Below, piece after piece: positions 11,222 to 22,153 of a stretch of DNA of 64,000 bases (position 1 is the stretch's first letter; each line of letters begins with the position of its first letter). The notes beneath the pieces were generated by a model. That model searched no databases. It was not told the DNA's origin and worked only from the letters and a program-made list of their open reading frames with translations. The position numbers were made by a program, and so were the translations under genes. Origin of the DNA: Urophycis tenuis (lineage: Eukaryota > Chordata > Actinopteri > Gadiformes > Phycidae); the NCBI GenBank assembly GCA_036785325.1, contig JAXIVH010000128.1, forward strand, positions 224,607 through 288,606, read 5' to 3'.

Positions 11222-13677
11222 TGGTGGCAGCGGTAGTGGATCGCCTATGAAACATACAGGAACGTATGCTCTTCACACGGAGGGATTCTCAAAAAGGAAT
11301 TGTCTGCGGATAACTTGCCAACCCCCAAAACAAAGAAGAACTGCCCAGATTCCTGGGAATGCTTACGTATCTCACAGCCTACATACCAACGTTTGCTGAA
11401 AAGGCACACACCTTGAGAGGACGGCTAAAAAACAACGCATTGTGGATATGGGAGACAGACCATCAGAAATGTTTTGAGGAGCTGAAATCAGCTATTGCAG
11501 AGGATGCATGTCTGAAATACTAAGACACAAGCACACCTCTGACACTTTGGGTGGATGCATCACAAGAAGCCCTAGGAATAGTGCTGGTGCAAAACAAAAG
11601 ACCCATTGCATTTGGATCAAATACTCTGACTGCTAGTCAAGATACAGTAACATAGAAAGAGAAATGCTTGCATTAGTATATGGAATGCAGAGATACCACA
11701 CTTACCTGTATGGGAAATCATGCACTGTGATGGGAAGTCATGCAGACCTGGAGTAGAGATGATCCTGGCAGACACTGTCAGCCGTTTGCCAAACCATGAA
11801 ACTGACGGCGACATACAGCTGGATGAGCGCGTAGATGGAATCAACGCTGACATAGAAGACCCAGAGAGCTACACCCTCGCCATAATAAACTTTTCACCTG
11901 AGAAGCAGGACGCGCTGCACAAACAGACTGAAGACGACCCAAAACTCTGAGAACTGAAAGAACTGAAAGGATAGCCAGAAAACATAAAGGACATGCCCAA
12001 AGACGATGCATGCATACTGGTCCTTCAGAGATGAACTTGCTGTGGAGTCAGGAGTCATATTCAAGGGCAGACAGATACTCATCCCAGATTCCATGTGCAA
12101 GGAATCCATGCAACTCCACATGGGCCATCAAGGTATTGAAAAAACACGCCGGCTGTCAAGAGAAAGTGTCTACTGGACAAAGATGATCAAGGAAATTGAA
12201 AATAACTATAAGTCATGCAGTGTATGTGTAGAGCATCAAGACCCAAACCCAAAAGAACCTCTCACACCACACAACACACCGTCAAAGCCATGGCAGTCAG
12301 TAGCCTCTGACTTGTTTGAAACCAATGGTCACCAGTCCCTGTTGACTGTGGACAGATGCTCCAAATATCCACTTGTGGATGAAATGCCCACTCCAGTATC
12401 CAGCCACGCAGTCCCATAGAAGATTCAAACGTACATGTCTCTATTTGGAATTCTGGATGAGATGCTGACTGATAATGGACCACAAGGACACGCCTTCAAA
12501 AGAATGTTGACTGACTGGGGAGTGAGACACTTTACAAGCTCACCCCATGAGACTAGATTAGATTAGATTCAACTTTAGATTTAACTTTGTCAATGTGGAG
12601 AGTACAAGTACAGAGACAACTAAATATAGTCTGACCTAGTGTAATCTAACCAGAAGTGCAAAGGAGTGATTAAGGTGCAGTATTGTACATGAGTGATGCA
12701 AACATTAACACTAAGTAACAACAGTAAACAATACACAGATAGTGCAAGTGGAGGTAATACCCGAAAAGCAATGGATTAATTGAAAGACATGTGAGACACA
12801 TCAAGGCCATTGTGAAGAAATTGATTCAAAACAAAGATGACCTTCACATTGCTCTGCTGCAGGTAAGAGCGACACCTATGGACAGCAAATTGCCATCACT
12901 TGCAGAACTTTTTTTTGGCCAAACAATCACCACCCTGCTGCCAAGCCGAACAGACCCAGGAAATGAGGGACACAGACAGCATCTGGATCACAGAGCAGCT
13001 GCAATCAAGGAACACCATGACTGCATCCTGGACAGCACGTGACTGTCTGGAACAAGGAGAGATGGACATGGCACCCAGCAATGGTCCTGCAAATGTGCAG
13101 CGAGCCACGGAGCTACACTGCCCAAACACCAAATGGAAACAAGGTAAGGCGCAACAGGAGCCATCTGTCGACCAAGCCTAAGAAACTATAAAAAGAGTTC
13201 ACTTTGCAGTTCCGGAAACGCTGACCACAAGACCACAGGGGTCACAGTGAGCAAAGACATGACACACTAACCTGTGGGACTGAAATGGTGCCAATGCGAA
13301 CAAGGTCAGGGTGGCCTGTATTCAAACCAGCTCACTACAGGGACTATATCTAACCGTGGAGGGACATACAAAACACAGCTCATGACACATTGTAAAAAAA
13401 AAAGAAAAAAAAAGAGGGAAATTGTACCCATGTTGCATTTATGTGAAACATGTTTTCTGAGTTTGTTTGCATTCAGAAAACAAGGAATTTAATTTGTGAC
13501 ACAAACTGATATTAAAGATGCAATCATTTCCATGTGTTTCTGTTTAGCAGGTAATGTTTAATGTTTTGAAATAAGCACTAAGTTAGTTTTGAATTAAATG
13601 TTGCTACCTGCACACAGTGAGATCAAATATGTTGTTCCTGATCCTAGGTGTGTTTTCAAGCTAAACAGGGGGGATTT
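11222..13677 (+). pseudogene. Internal region of a decayed, internally deleted Ty3/gypsy element
   Basis: Only the 3' half of pol is left. About 11335-11640 reads as the RT end and RNase H (residues PRFLGMLTYLTAYIPTFAEK, then a WVDASQEALG motif with the RNase H Asp), interrupted by a TAA near 11521. About 11640-11950 continues RNase H and its linker (NIEREMLALVYGMQRYHTYL, ADTVSRLPN). Frame 12006-12419 is integrase: an HMGHQGIEKTR...CSVCVEH zinc region and the first catalytic Asp in ASDLFETNG. The second Asp follows at about 12470 (MLTDNGPQ) after a stop. The C-terminal integrase piece is at 12791-13042. gag, protease and most of RT are missing. A GGGGGGATT tract before the right LTR fits a polypurine tract. 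Confidence 0.85.
12548..12764 (-). mobile_element. LINE 3'-tail fragment inserted in the gypsy integrase
   Basis: The block runs from an AGATTAGATTAGATTCAAC tail to about GTGCAAGTGGAGG. It matches the 3' tail family at 32906-33300 and, inverted, at 58785-59207 (shared ACAAGTACAG.GACAAC and CCAGAAGTGCAAA). The flanking bases (TCACCCCAT on the left and ATACCCGAAAAGCAATGG on the right) read as continuous gypsy integrase when the block is skipped, which supports a later insertion. Confidence 0.8.
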
Positions 13678-13839
13678 TGTGATGGAACTAGATTACCGCC
13701 CTAGGCGGAGTGATATGAGTATATGTGAGCAGGTAGATATACATGGTGCTCTGTGCTATGTTCCCTGATCTAACGGTTGAAGTAAAGTAACATGAATCTT
13801 TAATCAAGCCCTCATCATTGATTCCCGAATAATACAACA
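13678..13839 (+). repeat. Right LTR of the 11.0-13.8 kb gypsy relic
   Basis: A 162-base copy of the left LTR, beginning TGTGATGGAACTAG and ending AATAATACAACA. It is followed directly by CACTC (13840-13844), identical to the five bases before the left LTR. This 5-bp target-site duplication fixes the element at 11043-13839. The two LTRs differ by several substitutions and indels, so the insertion is not recent. Confidence 0.9.
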
Positions 13840-13844
13840 CACTC

Positions 13845-14098
13845 ACTTTGGTTTTAGAAAAAAATTAATGGTAAGAAACATCTTCTGGTGACTCAAACAG
13901 AGTTGTTTTTTTTGTAGTTTTTGGTGCGGTGCCACATCTGTCTCATCCTATCGCCTTCTCCTTCTGTTGTGGAAACATCAGAACAAGCTCACCAATAAGT
14001 GTCTCCGTTGGGTTGATGTCAGAAAAACCAGCTCCAGGTTGTCAGTTCTCTGCCGACACTCTTCACCGTGCCAGAGAGATTGAGCTGGTCCACCTGTG

Positions 14099-14130
<32 letters not shown>

Positions 14131-14272
14131 CATATTGTATATATTTGAACACTGGTTTCCAATCTTTTGTTTCATTTTTTTCTAAATGGGGTTAGTTACA
14201 GGAGGAGGGAGAGAAAAACTATACAGACGATAAAACAACAGCATTGATTGATAGCTGACGATATGAACAGGA
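13845..14272. other. Non-coding stretch with short GT microsatellite
   Basis: Contains an interrupted (GT)n run at about 14096-14130. No gene recognised. Confidence 0.6.
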
Positions 14273-14712
14273 AAGCCAGTCAACAGCCAGTCAACAGCCA
14301 GTCAACAGTCAGCCTACAGCCAACCAACAGTAAGCCTACAGCCAACCAACAGTAAGCCTACAGCCAACCAACAGCCAGTCAACAGCCAGTCAACAGTAAG
14401 CCTACAGCCAGCCAACAGTAAGCCTACAGCCAGCAAACAGTCGGCCTATAGTCAGCCTACAGCCAGCCAACAGCCAGTCAACAGTAAGCCTACAGCCAGC
14501 CAACAGTAAGGCTACAGCCAGTCAACAGCCAGTCAACAGTAAGCCTACAGCCAGCCAACAGGCAGCCTACAGCCAGCCAACAGTAAGCCTACAGCCAGCA
14601 AACAGTCGGCCTATAGTCAGCCTACAGCCAGCCAACAGCCAGCCAACAGTAAGCCTACAGCCAGCAAACAGTCGGCCTATAGTCAGAGAACAACCAGTCA
14701 ACAGTCAGCCAG
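14273..14712. repeat. AGCC-type minisatellite (10-12 bp units, higher-order pattern)
   Basis: About 440 bases made of interleaved units CAGCCAGTCAA, CAGTAAGCCTA, CAGCCAGCCAA and CAGTCGGCCTATAGTCAGCCTA. Longer blocks also recur (for example CAGCAAACAGTCGGCCTATA three times), so a higher-order period overlies the short unit. Confidence 0.9.
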
Positions 14713-15015
14713 CAGCCAGTGTGCAAGTGTACTGTTCCAAGCCCTGCACAGCGTGGCTGGCATTGTTTGAAGTGGCCTATGTGTCATGGTGATGGAGGTG
14801 TTTCTTGGTTTCCAGTGATCACACATTATGCTGATCAAATCAGACTGCAGGTCTGCTTCCTGGCTAACTCAATATGCTCCCAGGCTGTCCTCTCACCTCC
14901 AGGGCGCGCGTGCACACGCACACACGCAAACGCGCGTGTGTGTGCAAGCACACGCTCCTGCATTTCCATTGGGATTCACAAAGTATCTATCTCACACATG
15001 CGTGCACATTTATAT
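14713..15015. other. Non-coding stretch between repeats
   Basis: About 300 bases without recognisable features. Alternating CACGCACACGC / CGCGTGTGTG near 14913-14945 could form Z-DNA. Confidence 0.4.
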
Positions 15016-15131
<116 letters not shown>

Positions 15132-15242
15132 TTTATATGCACACAAAACCCTGGACACATGAAGTTGAACGACACGTGAAGAGACAAAGACATGGACACA
15201 CATACCCAACATGCACATCCAACAGACACAGACACAGAAATG

Positions 15243-15243
<1 letters not shown>

Positions 15244-15280
<37 letters not shown>

Positions 15281-15320
15281 GGGAGAGAGTGAGATAGCAC
15301 AGGAGAGAGGGAGAGCGAGA
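15244..15320. repeat. (GA)n microsatellite
   Basis: GA repeat of about 32 bases, followed by an impure GA-rich tract. Confidence 0.9.
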
Positions 15321-16479
15321 GAAAAGTAGCCTACCTATTGAGCTCTAATGAAAAGCAGAAAAAGCCGTTACCTTGGCAACTGCCAAGCACACACACAGAC
15401 ACGCGCGCACACACACACACAGATCTTTAGGAGGACCCAGATTTCCTGTCTAGGCTGACTGGGATTGTCTCTGGTTCCCCTCTGAAAGCTGAGGCTTCCC
15501 TCCACAGATTCACCCCTGGAAACACTTTCATTACACATCGCTGTGAATCAAACAGCCCTCCATTTATTTGTCCCCATCACACACACGTACACGTTAGGCC
15601 ACACACGCACACACACACACACACACACACATGCAGAGTGAACATTCCTGTTGGTTGTAAAATGGTTCTGTATTTTCAGTGATGTAATGAATGAAACGTG
15701 TCATATTGTGATGAACAAAATGGTGGAATTGTTGTTTTTTAAGGTCAATATTAATGCTATTTACAACAAGCTATCTTTTTTGTTGTTCCTGAAGACAGGA
15801 ACAACAAAAAATGTTCAGTAAAGCGATGGGACAAAACATGTTTGGAGGGATTGGATCATTCAGGAATTGATTGGCTAGTGGAAACCTACTGCCGACTGCT
15901 CATTGAGATAAACCCCGGTGATGTGTGAATATTGTTCGGACAGTCGGTCACTTGGTAGGTGACGCGGTCACAAAGTCTTTTAAAGTGGGAGCAGCGTGAT
16001 TTTATTTCAGTCACACCAATATGACCCGAAGGAGATGTCATTCTGAAAAAAAAAAAAAGAAAAAAAAAAAAAAACGATTCAACAAAAAAGGCTGTCCTTT
16101 GGCTGAGAGCATGCCAGGCTGCACTCCCCTCCAGTGGCTCTCTTTACACACAGACCAGTCGGCACTTTTACACAAACACCACTCACAGGCACAGATGTGT
16201 CAGCGTGGCACACGCGCCAGGCATGGGGGGGGGGATCGAACGCAGAACCTTTGGTCCGGGCGTCGACGCGTTAGCCGCCACCGATGCTGCTAGCGCTGTC
16301 CCTCCCCCCCCAAAAGAAGCTGCTAGCATGCTAGTTAGCAGCGCTGGTCCAACATGGAGTCCAGGGGGATGGATGATGAGACTGGAATCAGAAAGAGGGG
16401 CTTTGACCTCAGTTCTCACCTTGTTCTGGAGTCCCTAAGCTCCACGCCCACACTCGCATTCTCTCGCGGTACGGGCGCT

Positions 16480-16480
<1 letters not shown>
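15321..16480. other. Non-coding stretch with short CA and poly-A tracts
   Basis: Short CA runs lie near 15386-15421 and 15600-15632. An interrupted poly-A tract lies at about 16045-16074. A short inverted pair, CCTGAAGACAGGAACAAC and GTTGTTCCTG, lies near 15782-15808. No exon recognised. Confidence 0.5.
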
Positions 16481-16553
<73 letters not shown>

Positions 16554-16578
16554 TGTGTGGGGGGGGGGGGGGGGGGAG
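16481..16578. repeat. (GT)n microsatellite ending in a poly-G run
   Basis: About 78 bases of GT repeat run directly into a G homopolymer of about 18 bases. The G-run is long enough to form a G-quadruplex. Confidence 0.95.
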
Positions 16579-16849
16579 GGTTCGTTTGATCAACAACAAA
16601 AACAACAGGAAGCAGTTGGCTGAAATACACCCGTGCAGACTGTGATACGAAATGTGCATTGTGTGCAGAGATGCTGGGGTTAAACAGATGAGTGCGGTCG
16701 CGAGTGAAGCGTCGCAGCTAAACCGCCACACAGTGAGCACATGTAGAGATAGCTGGGAGCTTTCGGGTGTATAATGGTCCTGCAGAGTTTAGCAAGGGTC
16801 CCCTCTCGGGTCTACTCTCATCATTCGCCATATCAAAGTGCATCCTGGG

Positions 16850-17310
16850 AGGTCGGATCAGCACGATCCATCTGCAGGACTACAATAATATAGAGTGTGT
16901 CCAATGCGGGGTTTCTGCATAATTGTGTACAACTAAAAGTCAGCTTGACTGCACAACTAAATAACCGTCGGACAACATCTGGAGGGGGCCAGGCGGCCCG
17001 GGAGAGGAAGCCAAAATGGACCCGAGCCAATGACAGGGTGCTACTGTAGCAATGCAGAGCTGCTGGTGAAACATGTTGAGGAGGACAGCGCCGGTCGAGT
17101 GGATCAAACCACCGCACGGGTCTCCACTGGCTTCACAGAGATATCCGCCGTATCCGCGTCATTCATCAAAATGACTTCCTCGCATCGATTCCGCCGGAGA
17201 GCAGTTAGCGGGGCCGGCCCGTGAATGTAAACCATGGCTCATTTCAATCAGAGCAGCTCCTCCTCCCTCGGTCTGGGGAATCCATCTTTTCCGTCAATCA
17301 AAGGTGTGTG
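16850..17310. promoter_or_regulatory. CpG-rich patch upstream of a candidate first exon
   Basis: CpG-dense segments (GCGGCCCGGGAGAGG, GACAGCGCCGGTCGAG, CGCATCGATTCCGCCGG) precede an ATG in a good Kozak context (AAACCATGGC) at 17234. This resembles a vertebrate promoter with a first coding exon. It lies about 1.5 kb upstream of the NALF exons on the same strand, but no link between them can be shown. Confidence 0.35.
17234..17303 (+). CDS. Candidate first coding exon, unknown gene (low confidence)
   Basis: An ATG in strong Kozak context opens a Ser-rich frame (MAHFNQSSSSSLGLGNPSFP, then SIK) that ends in phase 1 at AAAG followed by GTGTGTG. A second possible exon in matching phase follows after CTGTTCCCAG (about 17416-17503, ending at GTTAGG). 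I do not recognise the protein, and it does not resemble the N-terminus expected for FAM155/NALF proteins. It could be a real alternative first exon or chance. Confidence 0.25.
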
Positions 17311-18464
17311 TGTAACATGCAGCGCCTCTCAACGGTGGAGAAGCGTGGCGAGGGAGGGGAACGTTTTTTTTTTGGTTGTTTGGCTTCAAAAAGGTGGCTC
17401 TCTCCTGTTCCCAGCTGAAGTCCTACAGCAGCTTCGACCGCGAACTCGTCCATCCACTGCATTGGCCTTGTGCCATCGCCGCCCCTTCTGTGGAGCCACA
17501 CAGGTTAGGCTGAAGGTCGTCTATTATAGGTAGACCGCAGGTTGGAGCCGGACCCCACAAGGTCTCGGCTGAGAATCAAGCACCTTAATCACTACACTGT
17601 TACGCCCCCCTCAACCATACGGCTGTTTGTTGTTCAGTGAGCCTCACTGAACTGCAGCGCCTTTCAAGGCGCTGCGGCACACCTGGAACTCTTTTGATCC
17701 GACCAAATTGTGATTTCGGGAGTACGGTTTAAGTTTTGTTTGTCTGTTTTTTTTCCGTCCGCGGTGTGACTCCGTGTTCCCACTCTCACTCAAGTGCGTT
17801 TGTTGTCTCGCTCGACGCGCTAGCTGGGAAGCAGCGATCACGTCGCCCGGGGGCTGCGTGCCCTCTGACCTCGCTCAGCACTCCTAAGTTTGCCTGGCTG
17901 CCTGTGTGCGCTCTTCCTCACTGCGCTCCTCCTCGCTGCGGTGAGGCATACTAGCCTCGTAGATCTTTAACCCGGGTCGACCCGGGGATCCACAGAGAAA
18001 CAGCCAGGGTTTTTCCAGAGACCGGAGTCCTCTCTGGAAGACAGGCTTTTCAGAAAAACAAATACAGCTTCTGCCTGCAGCTCATCCCAGTGGAACAAGA
18101 ACACATTTTGCTTATTTTTTTCCCTCTACAACCAAATAACGCTGTGATCCTAAAACCGCTCCATGCGATGTCTTTGAGTCCTGCTATAGCTGCTCGCCAG
18201 CAGTATCAGTGAGGCTGTCCTTCACCCCAAGTGCTCATACGAATGCCTTAAAGCTGCACTGTGCAAGTTTTCCCATGAGCAGCATCTAGTGGCTTGAGTT
18301 GTGGCTACTGTTTGAGCCACAGTGTTTCAGATCACCCCACGCTGGGGGGAATAAACCAGAATAAAACAATTTATGGAGAAAAATTTCCCTGGATGGATTG
18401 ACTGGTGGATGTTCAAGTTTTATTCTAGACACATTCTAGTCCTGATGTTTTTTAATGGAGTAAA

Positions 18465-18468
<4 letters not shown>
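17311..18468. other. Non-coding stretch (probably intron upstream of NALF exon)
   Basis: Apart from the possible exon at 17416-17503, no feature is recognised. Confidence 0.4.
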
Positions 18469-18533
<65 letters not shown>

Positions 18534-18545
18534 TGTGTCTGTGTA
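18469..18545. repeat. (GT)n microsatellite
   Basis: About 65 bases of GT repeat with a CTGTGTCTGTG end, lying about 230 bases upstream of the NALF exon. Confidence 0.95.
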
Positions 18546-18777
18546 TAAGTGAGCCCTTTACAAAGCATCTGTCGGTACATTTGTGAGTTTTAGGGATCTC
18601 GGAGGACTCTTCGGCATCTCCTGCCATGTCACCTGTTCTGTCCTCATCTCCCCTTCATCTCTCCTCCCTTCTTACCTGTCCTCATCTCTCCTCCCCCTCC
18701 TCATCTCCTCTTACCCCCCTCGCTCCGCCCATAACTCCCTTCCCTCCCCCCCCCCGACCCCCCCGACCGCCCCCCAG

Positions 18778-18949
18778 GTGGCCTACAAGCCCTGGCTGTG
18801 TGCCCACTACTTCCCCACCACGCAGGGGTCCTGTGAGCACCGGGTGCCGTGCCACCAGTACTGCCTGGAGGTGCAGCAGAGCTGTCCCTTCATCCTGCCC
18901 GACAACGACGACCTCATCCACGGGGGCAGTCCCAGCTTCATCTGCACAG
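18778..18949 (+). CDS. nalf1: NALCN channel auxiliary factor (FAM155/NALF), cysteine-rich exon
   Basis: NALF (FAM155) proteins are membrane-associated, cysteine-rich subunits that help the NALCN sodium-leak channel reach and work at the plasma membrane. This 172-base exon starts after a pyrimidine tract and CCCCCAG, and stops at ACAG followed by GTCACA (donor phase 1). It encodes VAYKPWLCAHYF..., CHQYCLEVQQSCPFILPDND and GGSPSFICT, the hallmark of the family: CxQYCLEVQxxCPFILPDN, then SFICTG. All expected cysteines are present. It joins in phase to the exon at 21825-22153. The long N-terminal exon, with its membrane segment, is not in the window and presumably lies upstream across a large intron. 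Whether this is nalf1 or nalf2 is inferred from the C-terminal exon. The donor is followed within about 10 bases by a long CACG repeat. Confidence 0.9.
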
Positions 18950-19240
18950 GTCACATGCACACACGCGCACGCACACGCACACACGCACGCACGCACACAC
19001 TCACTCACGCACGCACGCGCGCACGCACACACTCACTCACTCACGCACGCACGCACGCACGCACACACACGCGCACGCACACGCACACACGCACGCACGC
19101 ACGCATGCACACACTCACTCACGCACACACGCGCGCACTCACACACGCACTCACGCACGCGCGCACACACTCACTCACGCACGCACGCACACACGCACAC
19201 ACACACACACACACACACGCACACACACACACACGCACGG
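18950..19240. repeat. (CACG/CACT/CACA)n complex microsatellite at the NALF donor
   Basis: About 285 bases of interleaved CACACG, CACGCACG and CACTCACT units start within ten bases of the NALF exon donor. The tract is alternating purine-pyrimidine and CpG-rich, and therefore a strong Z-DNA candidate. Three frames read as long His/Thr or Ala/Arg strings, all artefacts. Confidence 0.95.
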
Positions 19241-19360
19241 CATTTTAGACAACATCTACGCCAACATATACGCATTTCAACCGATATGCCGCCCAACCCT
19301 GTCAGCAACACACAGACGCTAGCTCCCTCCCCAGCAGCTGCTGAGACTGCTACTTACTGC
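19241..19360. other. Intron sequence
   Basis: Short unique intron segment between two repeat arrays. Confidence 0.5.
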
Positions 19361-19755
19361 TAATGCTAATGCATGCTAGTGCTTACTATGCCGCCACCGT
19401 TCCCCCTGTAAAAATGCTAATGCTACTAGGCCATACTAATACTACTACTGTTACAATTGCCACACTACTACTACTACTGCTACCAAGCCCCACTATACTA
19501 ATACTATTACTATTACTATACTAATACTATTACTATTACTATTACTAATACTATTACTAGTACTATTACTAATACTATACTATTACTACTAGTTCTGCTG
19601 TTACTAGGCCATACTAACAGTTCTACTGCTACTCTGCCCTGTTAATACTACTACTACTACTACTACTACGATTACTGCTACTAATGCTATTTGGATCAAC
19701 TAATAATACTACTGCTGCTGATATGAAGCCCCAATAATACTACTGCTACTTGGCC

Positions 19756-19808
<53 letters not shown>

Positions 19809-20125
19809 AAAATAGTACTGCTTCAACTTCTGCTATACTACAACAACTACTACTTCTAGTACTACTACTGATACCATAACTACTACACTACTAGCACTAC
19901 TATTACTACTTTTACTCTTGCTACTACTGAAACAATTGTCCTGCTTTACTCGTACTACTCATACTAACACTAGTACTATTATTCTACCACCTACCAACAT
20001 TACCAACATTCTACTAACATTACTACTACTGCTACTATACTACTTCTACTAACAATACTACTACTGCTATTATAATACTCCTTCATTCACTATAACTATA
20101 CTACTACTTCTACTACAGCACCTGC
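19361..20125. repeat. (CTA)n-rich trinucleotide repeat region in the NALF intron
   Basis: About 760 bases dominated by CTA/ACT trinucleotides, with pure runs near 19650-19670 and 19759-19806 (the latter ends in CTG repeats) and many ATACTATTACTA variants. It looks like an old trinucleotide array that has decayed. Confidence 0.85.
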
Positions 20126-21735
20126 TCATGATGAACACTAGGAATTGAAGTTGGACGATAGCCAACTTAACTTAATTTACAATTTAAATATGCAACATGA
20201 TAACAAGTATGCAACACGATAGCCAATGCAACCTATTTGAGGAGGAAATAATCTTTAATTTACAAATTATGATAATTCATGCAAATGTGGGGTGCAGTGG
20301 CAGAAGTCCCTACAGGATGTGACCGCCGTCCCAACTTCCTGTACGGCTGCTCTGTTCTGCTACAGAAATGTGTTAAATGATATCAACAATAGAATATTGC
20401 TAGCAGTAGCACAAATATTTGTGCAAAATTGCCTGACATTACAAGTAGAAATATGTGTCTCATGGGGCCAGGCTCACTACTGTTATCTTTTAAAATATAT
20501 TATTATCATTATTTAAACAACAATATATGGCTTGGAAATATTATGTTAGTGCTGAAATGGTATGATGTATTGTTCTTATTTCTCATAGTTAATTTCCCCT
20601 TACGCTGCCCTGCTATTATTTACATTTTTACATCCTGACGACCTCTAATGGTCAGTTTGGGGAACAGACGAGATCAGGCACTAAAGTAGTGGCCGAAACA
20701 AATCAGAGTTTCCCCAAAGACCAAAAGGCACAGAACAACCAAGGTACCTCCACATAGCAATTCCCACATCCACAGCCATAGGTAAGATGCATTGCAAAAA
20801 AAAAAAAAAAGTATATAAAATATATAAAGAGAAAAATGTCCCACTGTACTGTGTTGAATAATTCAGAATCACTGCTTCACAGAAATGATGACAAAATATT
20901 CTTTCCATTCTTCTTCAGGTATTTCTGAAGTTAACTTGAGAAATGTAACTGGAATAAAGTTGTTTGTTCTTGGTTGTCTTTCCGATATTGATCTGAACAT
21001 GAAGGATGCTTCGCTGTCAGGTCTTCCACATCACCTGTGACACCTCACAGATGCAGATGTTTTCATGTGATAATCAAGGAGGATTTTCCATGATATCAAT
21101 GTTTTGTCTCCCAATAATTGGCTGATATTTTACTGCGATAATCATGGAAAATGTGTCCCCCGTATCAGAAGGAATCACTCATTAACAGTCAGATAGGAAT
21201 GTCCCAATGCTCTGGATGTTGGACTAGATATTTGGGATTTTGCTGTCACCTGGTGGTTCAAAACCTCCTAGACTAGCCCTGGGTCCCTGAATGCAGGTCA
21301 CTTCATCTGGGGGCAGGAAGCCTGCTAACCTCTTCCGTCCTGAGCCACACCGATCAATACCGCTAGCAATTAATTTGTGGCACCACATGGACCACAGGTT
21401 GATGTACCCTAACGTTTGAAGTGCCAGAACCACAGACAAAAGATGTTCTATGAGAGCACTGAGTACAGTTTTCCTGGAGTTCCTCTGGGTCTTGTGTTCC
21501 GGTACTGTTGTTTTATGGGTAGCAGGGGGACACCATCTGTCCCCCACATCAGAATTGTCAATAAACAATAACACTTATAAACAATCAACACAGTGTTGTA
21601 CACGAGTTAAGAAATCTACACAGTTTTTCAAGAGCACAGCGCACATTACACCCCCGACCACAGAACCCTGTCCGAAGTCAAAGTTCTGTGGTCGGAAGTG
21701 AAGTCGGCCGACGGCACCCTGCTGATGTCTGTCGA
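20126..21735. other. NALF intron, unique sequence
   Basis: AT-rich intron sequence with a short poly-A run at about 20795-20810. No transposon, exon or RNA gene recognised. Confidence 0.5.
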
Positions 21736-21788
21736 GGGGGGGGGGGGGGGGGGGGGGAGGAGAACAACCTGCCCCCCCCCCCCCCCCA
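21736..21788. repeat. Poly-G run followed by poly-C run (potential hairpin) before the last NALF exon
   Basis: A run of about 22 G is followed after GAGGAGAACAACCT by a run of about 17 C. The two can pair as a very stable hairpin, or form G-quadruplex and i-motif structures. The tract ends about 37 bases before the acceptor at 21824, in the zone where the branch point and pyrimidine tract are expected. Confidence 0.9.
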
Positions 21789-21824
21789 GGTTGTCTCACC
21801 TCCCCTCTCGGTCTATCCTCGCAG

Positions 21825-22153
21825 GGCTCCTGGGGGAGCGTCCGTCATCGGCAGAGAGCGAGGCCGAGTGCTGCGATGTCCGATGGGATGCGCAGACGGA
21901 CCGGCCATCGGGCGGGACCCTAAAAAAAAGGACTGCCCAGCGGCGGCACCCCTGCCAGCCGGCCCACGGCGCCACGGCGGCCGCGTCCGGCGGCACCGCC
22001 GACAGACTCTGCCACGGCGGGCGCCATCTGAAGATCTGCCTGCTGGCCCTGGTCCTCCTCCACACGGCCATCGCCATGTCCTGCTCCGACTGCACCCCCT
22101 GGGGTACGTGGTCAGCAGCGGTGCCGGAGGAGACGGCGCCCAGCGATGAGTGA
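21825..22153 (+). CDS. nalf1: NALCN channel auxiliary factor (FAM155/NALF), C-terminal exon with stop
   Basis: The exon begins after TATCCTCGCAG. It takes two bases to complete the split Gly codon from 18949, then reads LLGERPSSAESEAECCDVRW, a basic linker (TLKKRTAQRR), and a hydrophobic segment (LKICLLALVLLHTAIAMS), before a TGA at 22151-22153 (108 sense codons). The ECCDVR motif and the RLC..(R)LK(I/L)C...LLHT segment match the C-terminus of FAM155/NALF proteins. The SGGT spacing and RLC segment look closer to NALF1 than to NALF2, but the tail diverges, so the paralogue call is moderate. The hydrophobic segment is the second membrane-spanning region of the family. No polyadenylation signal was confidently placed. 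Confidence 0.85.
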
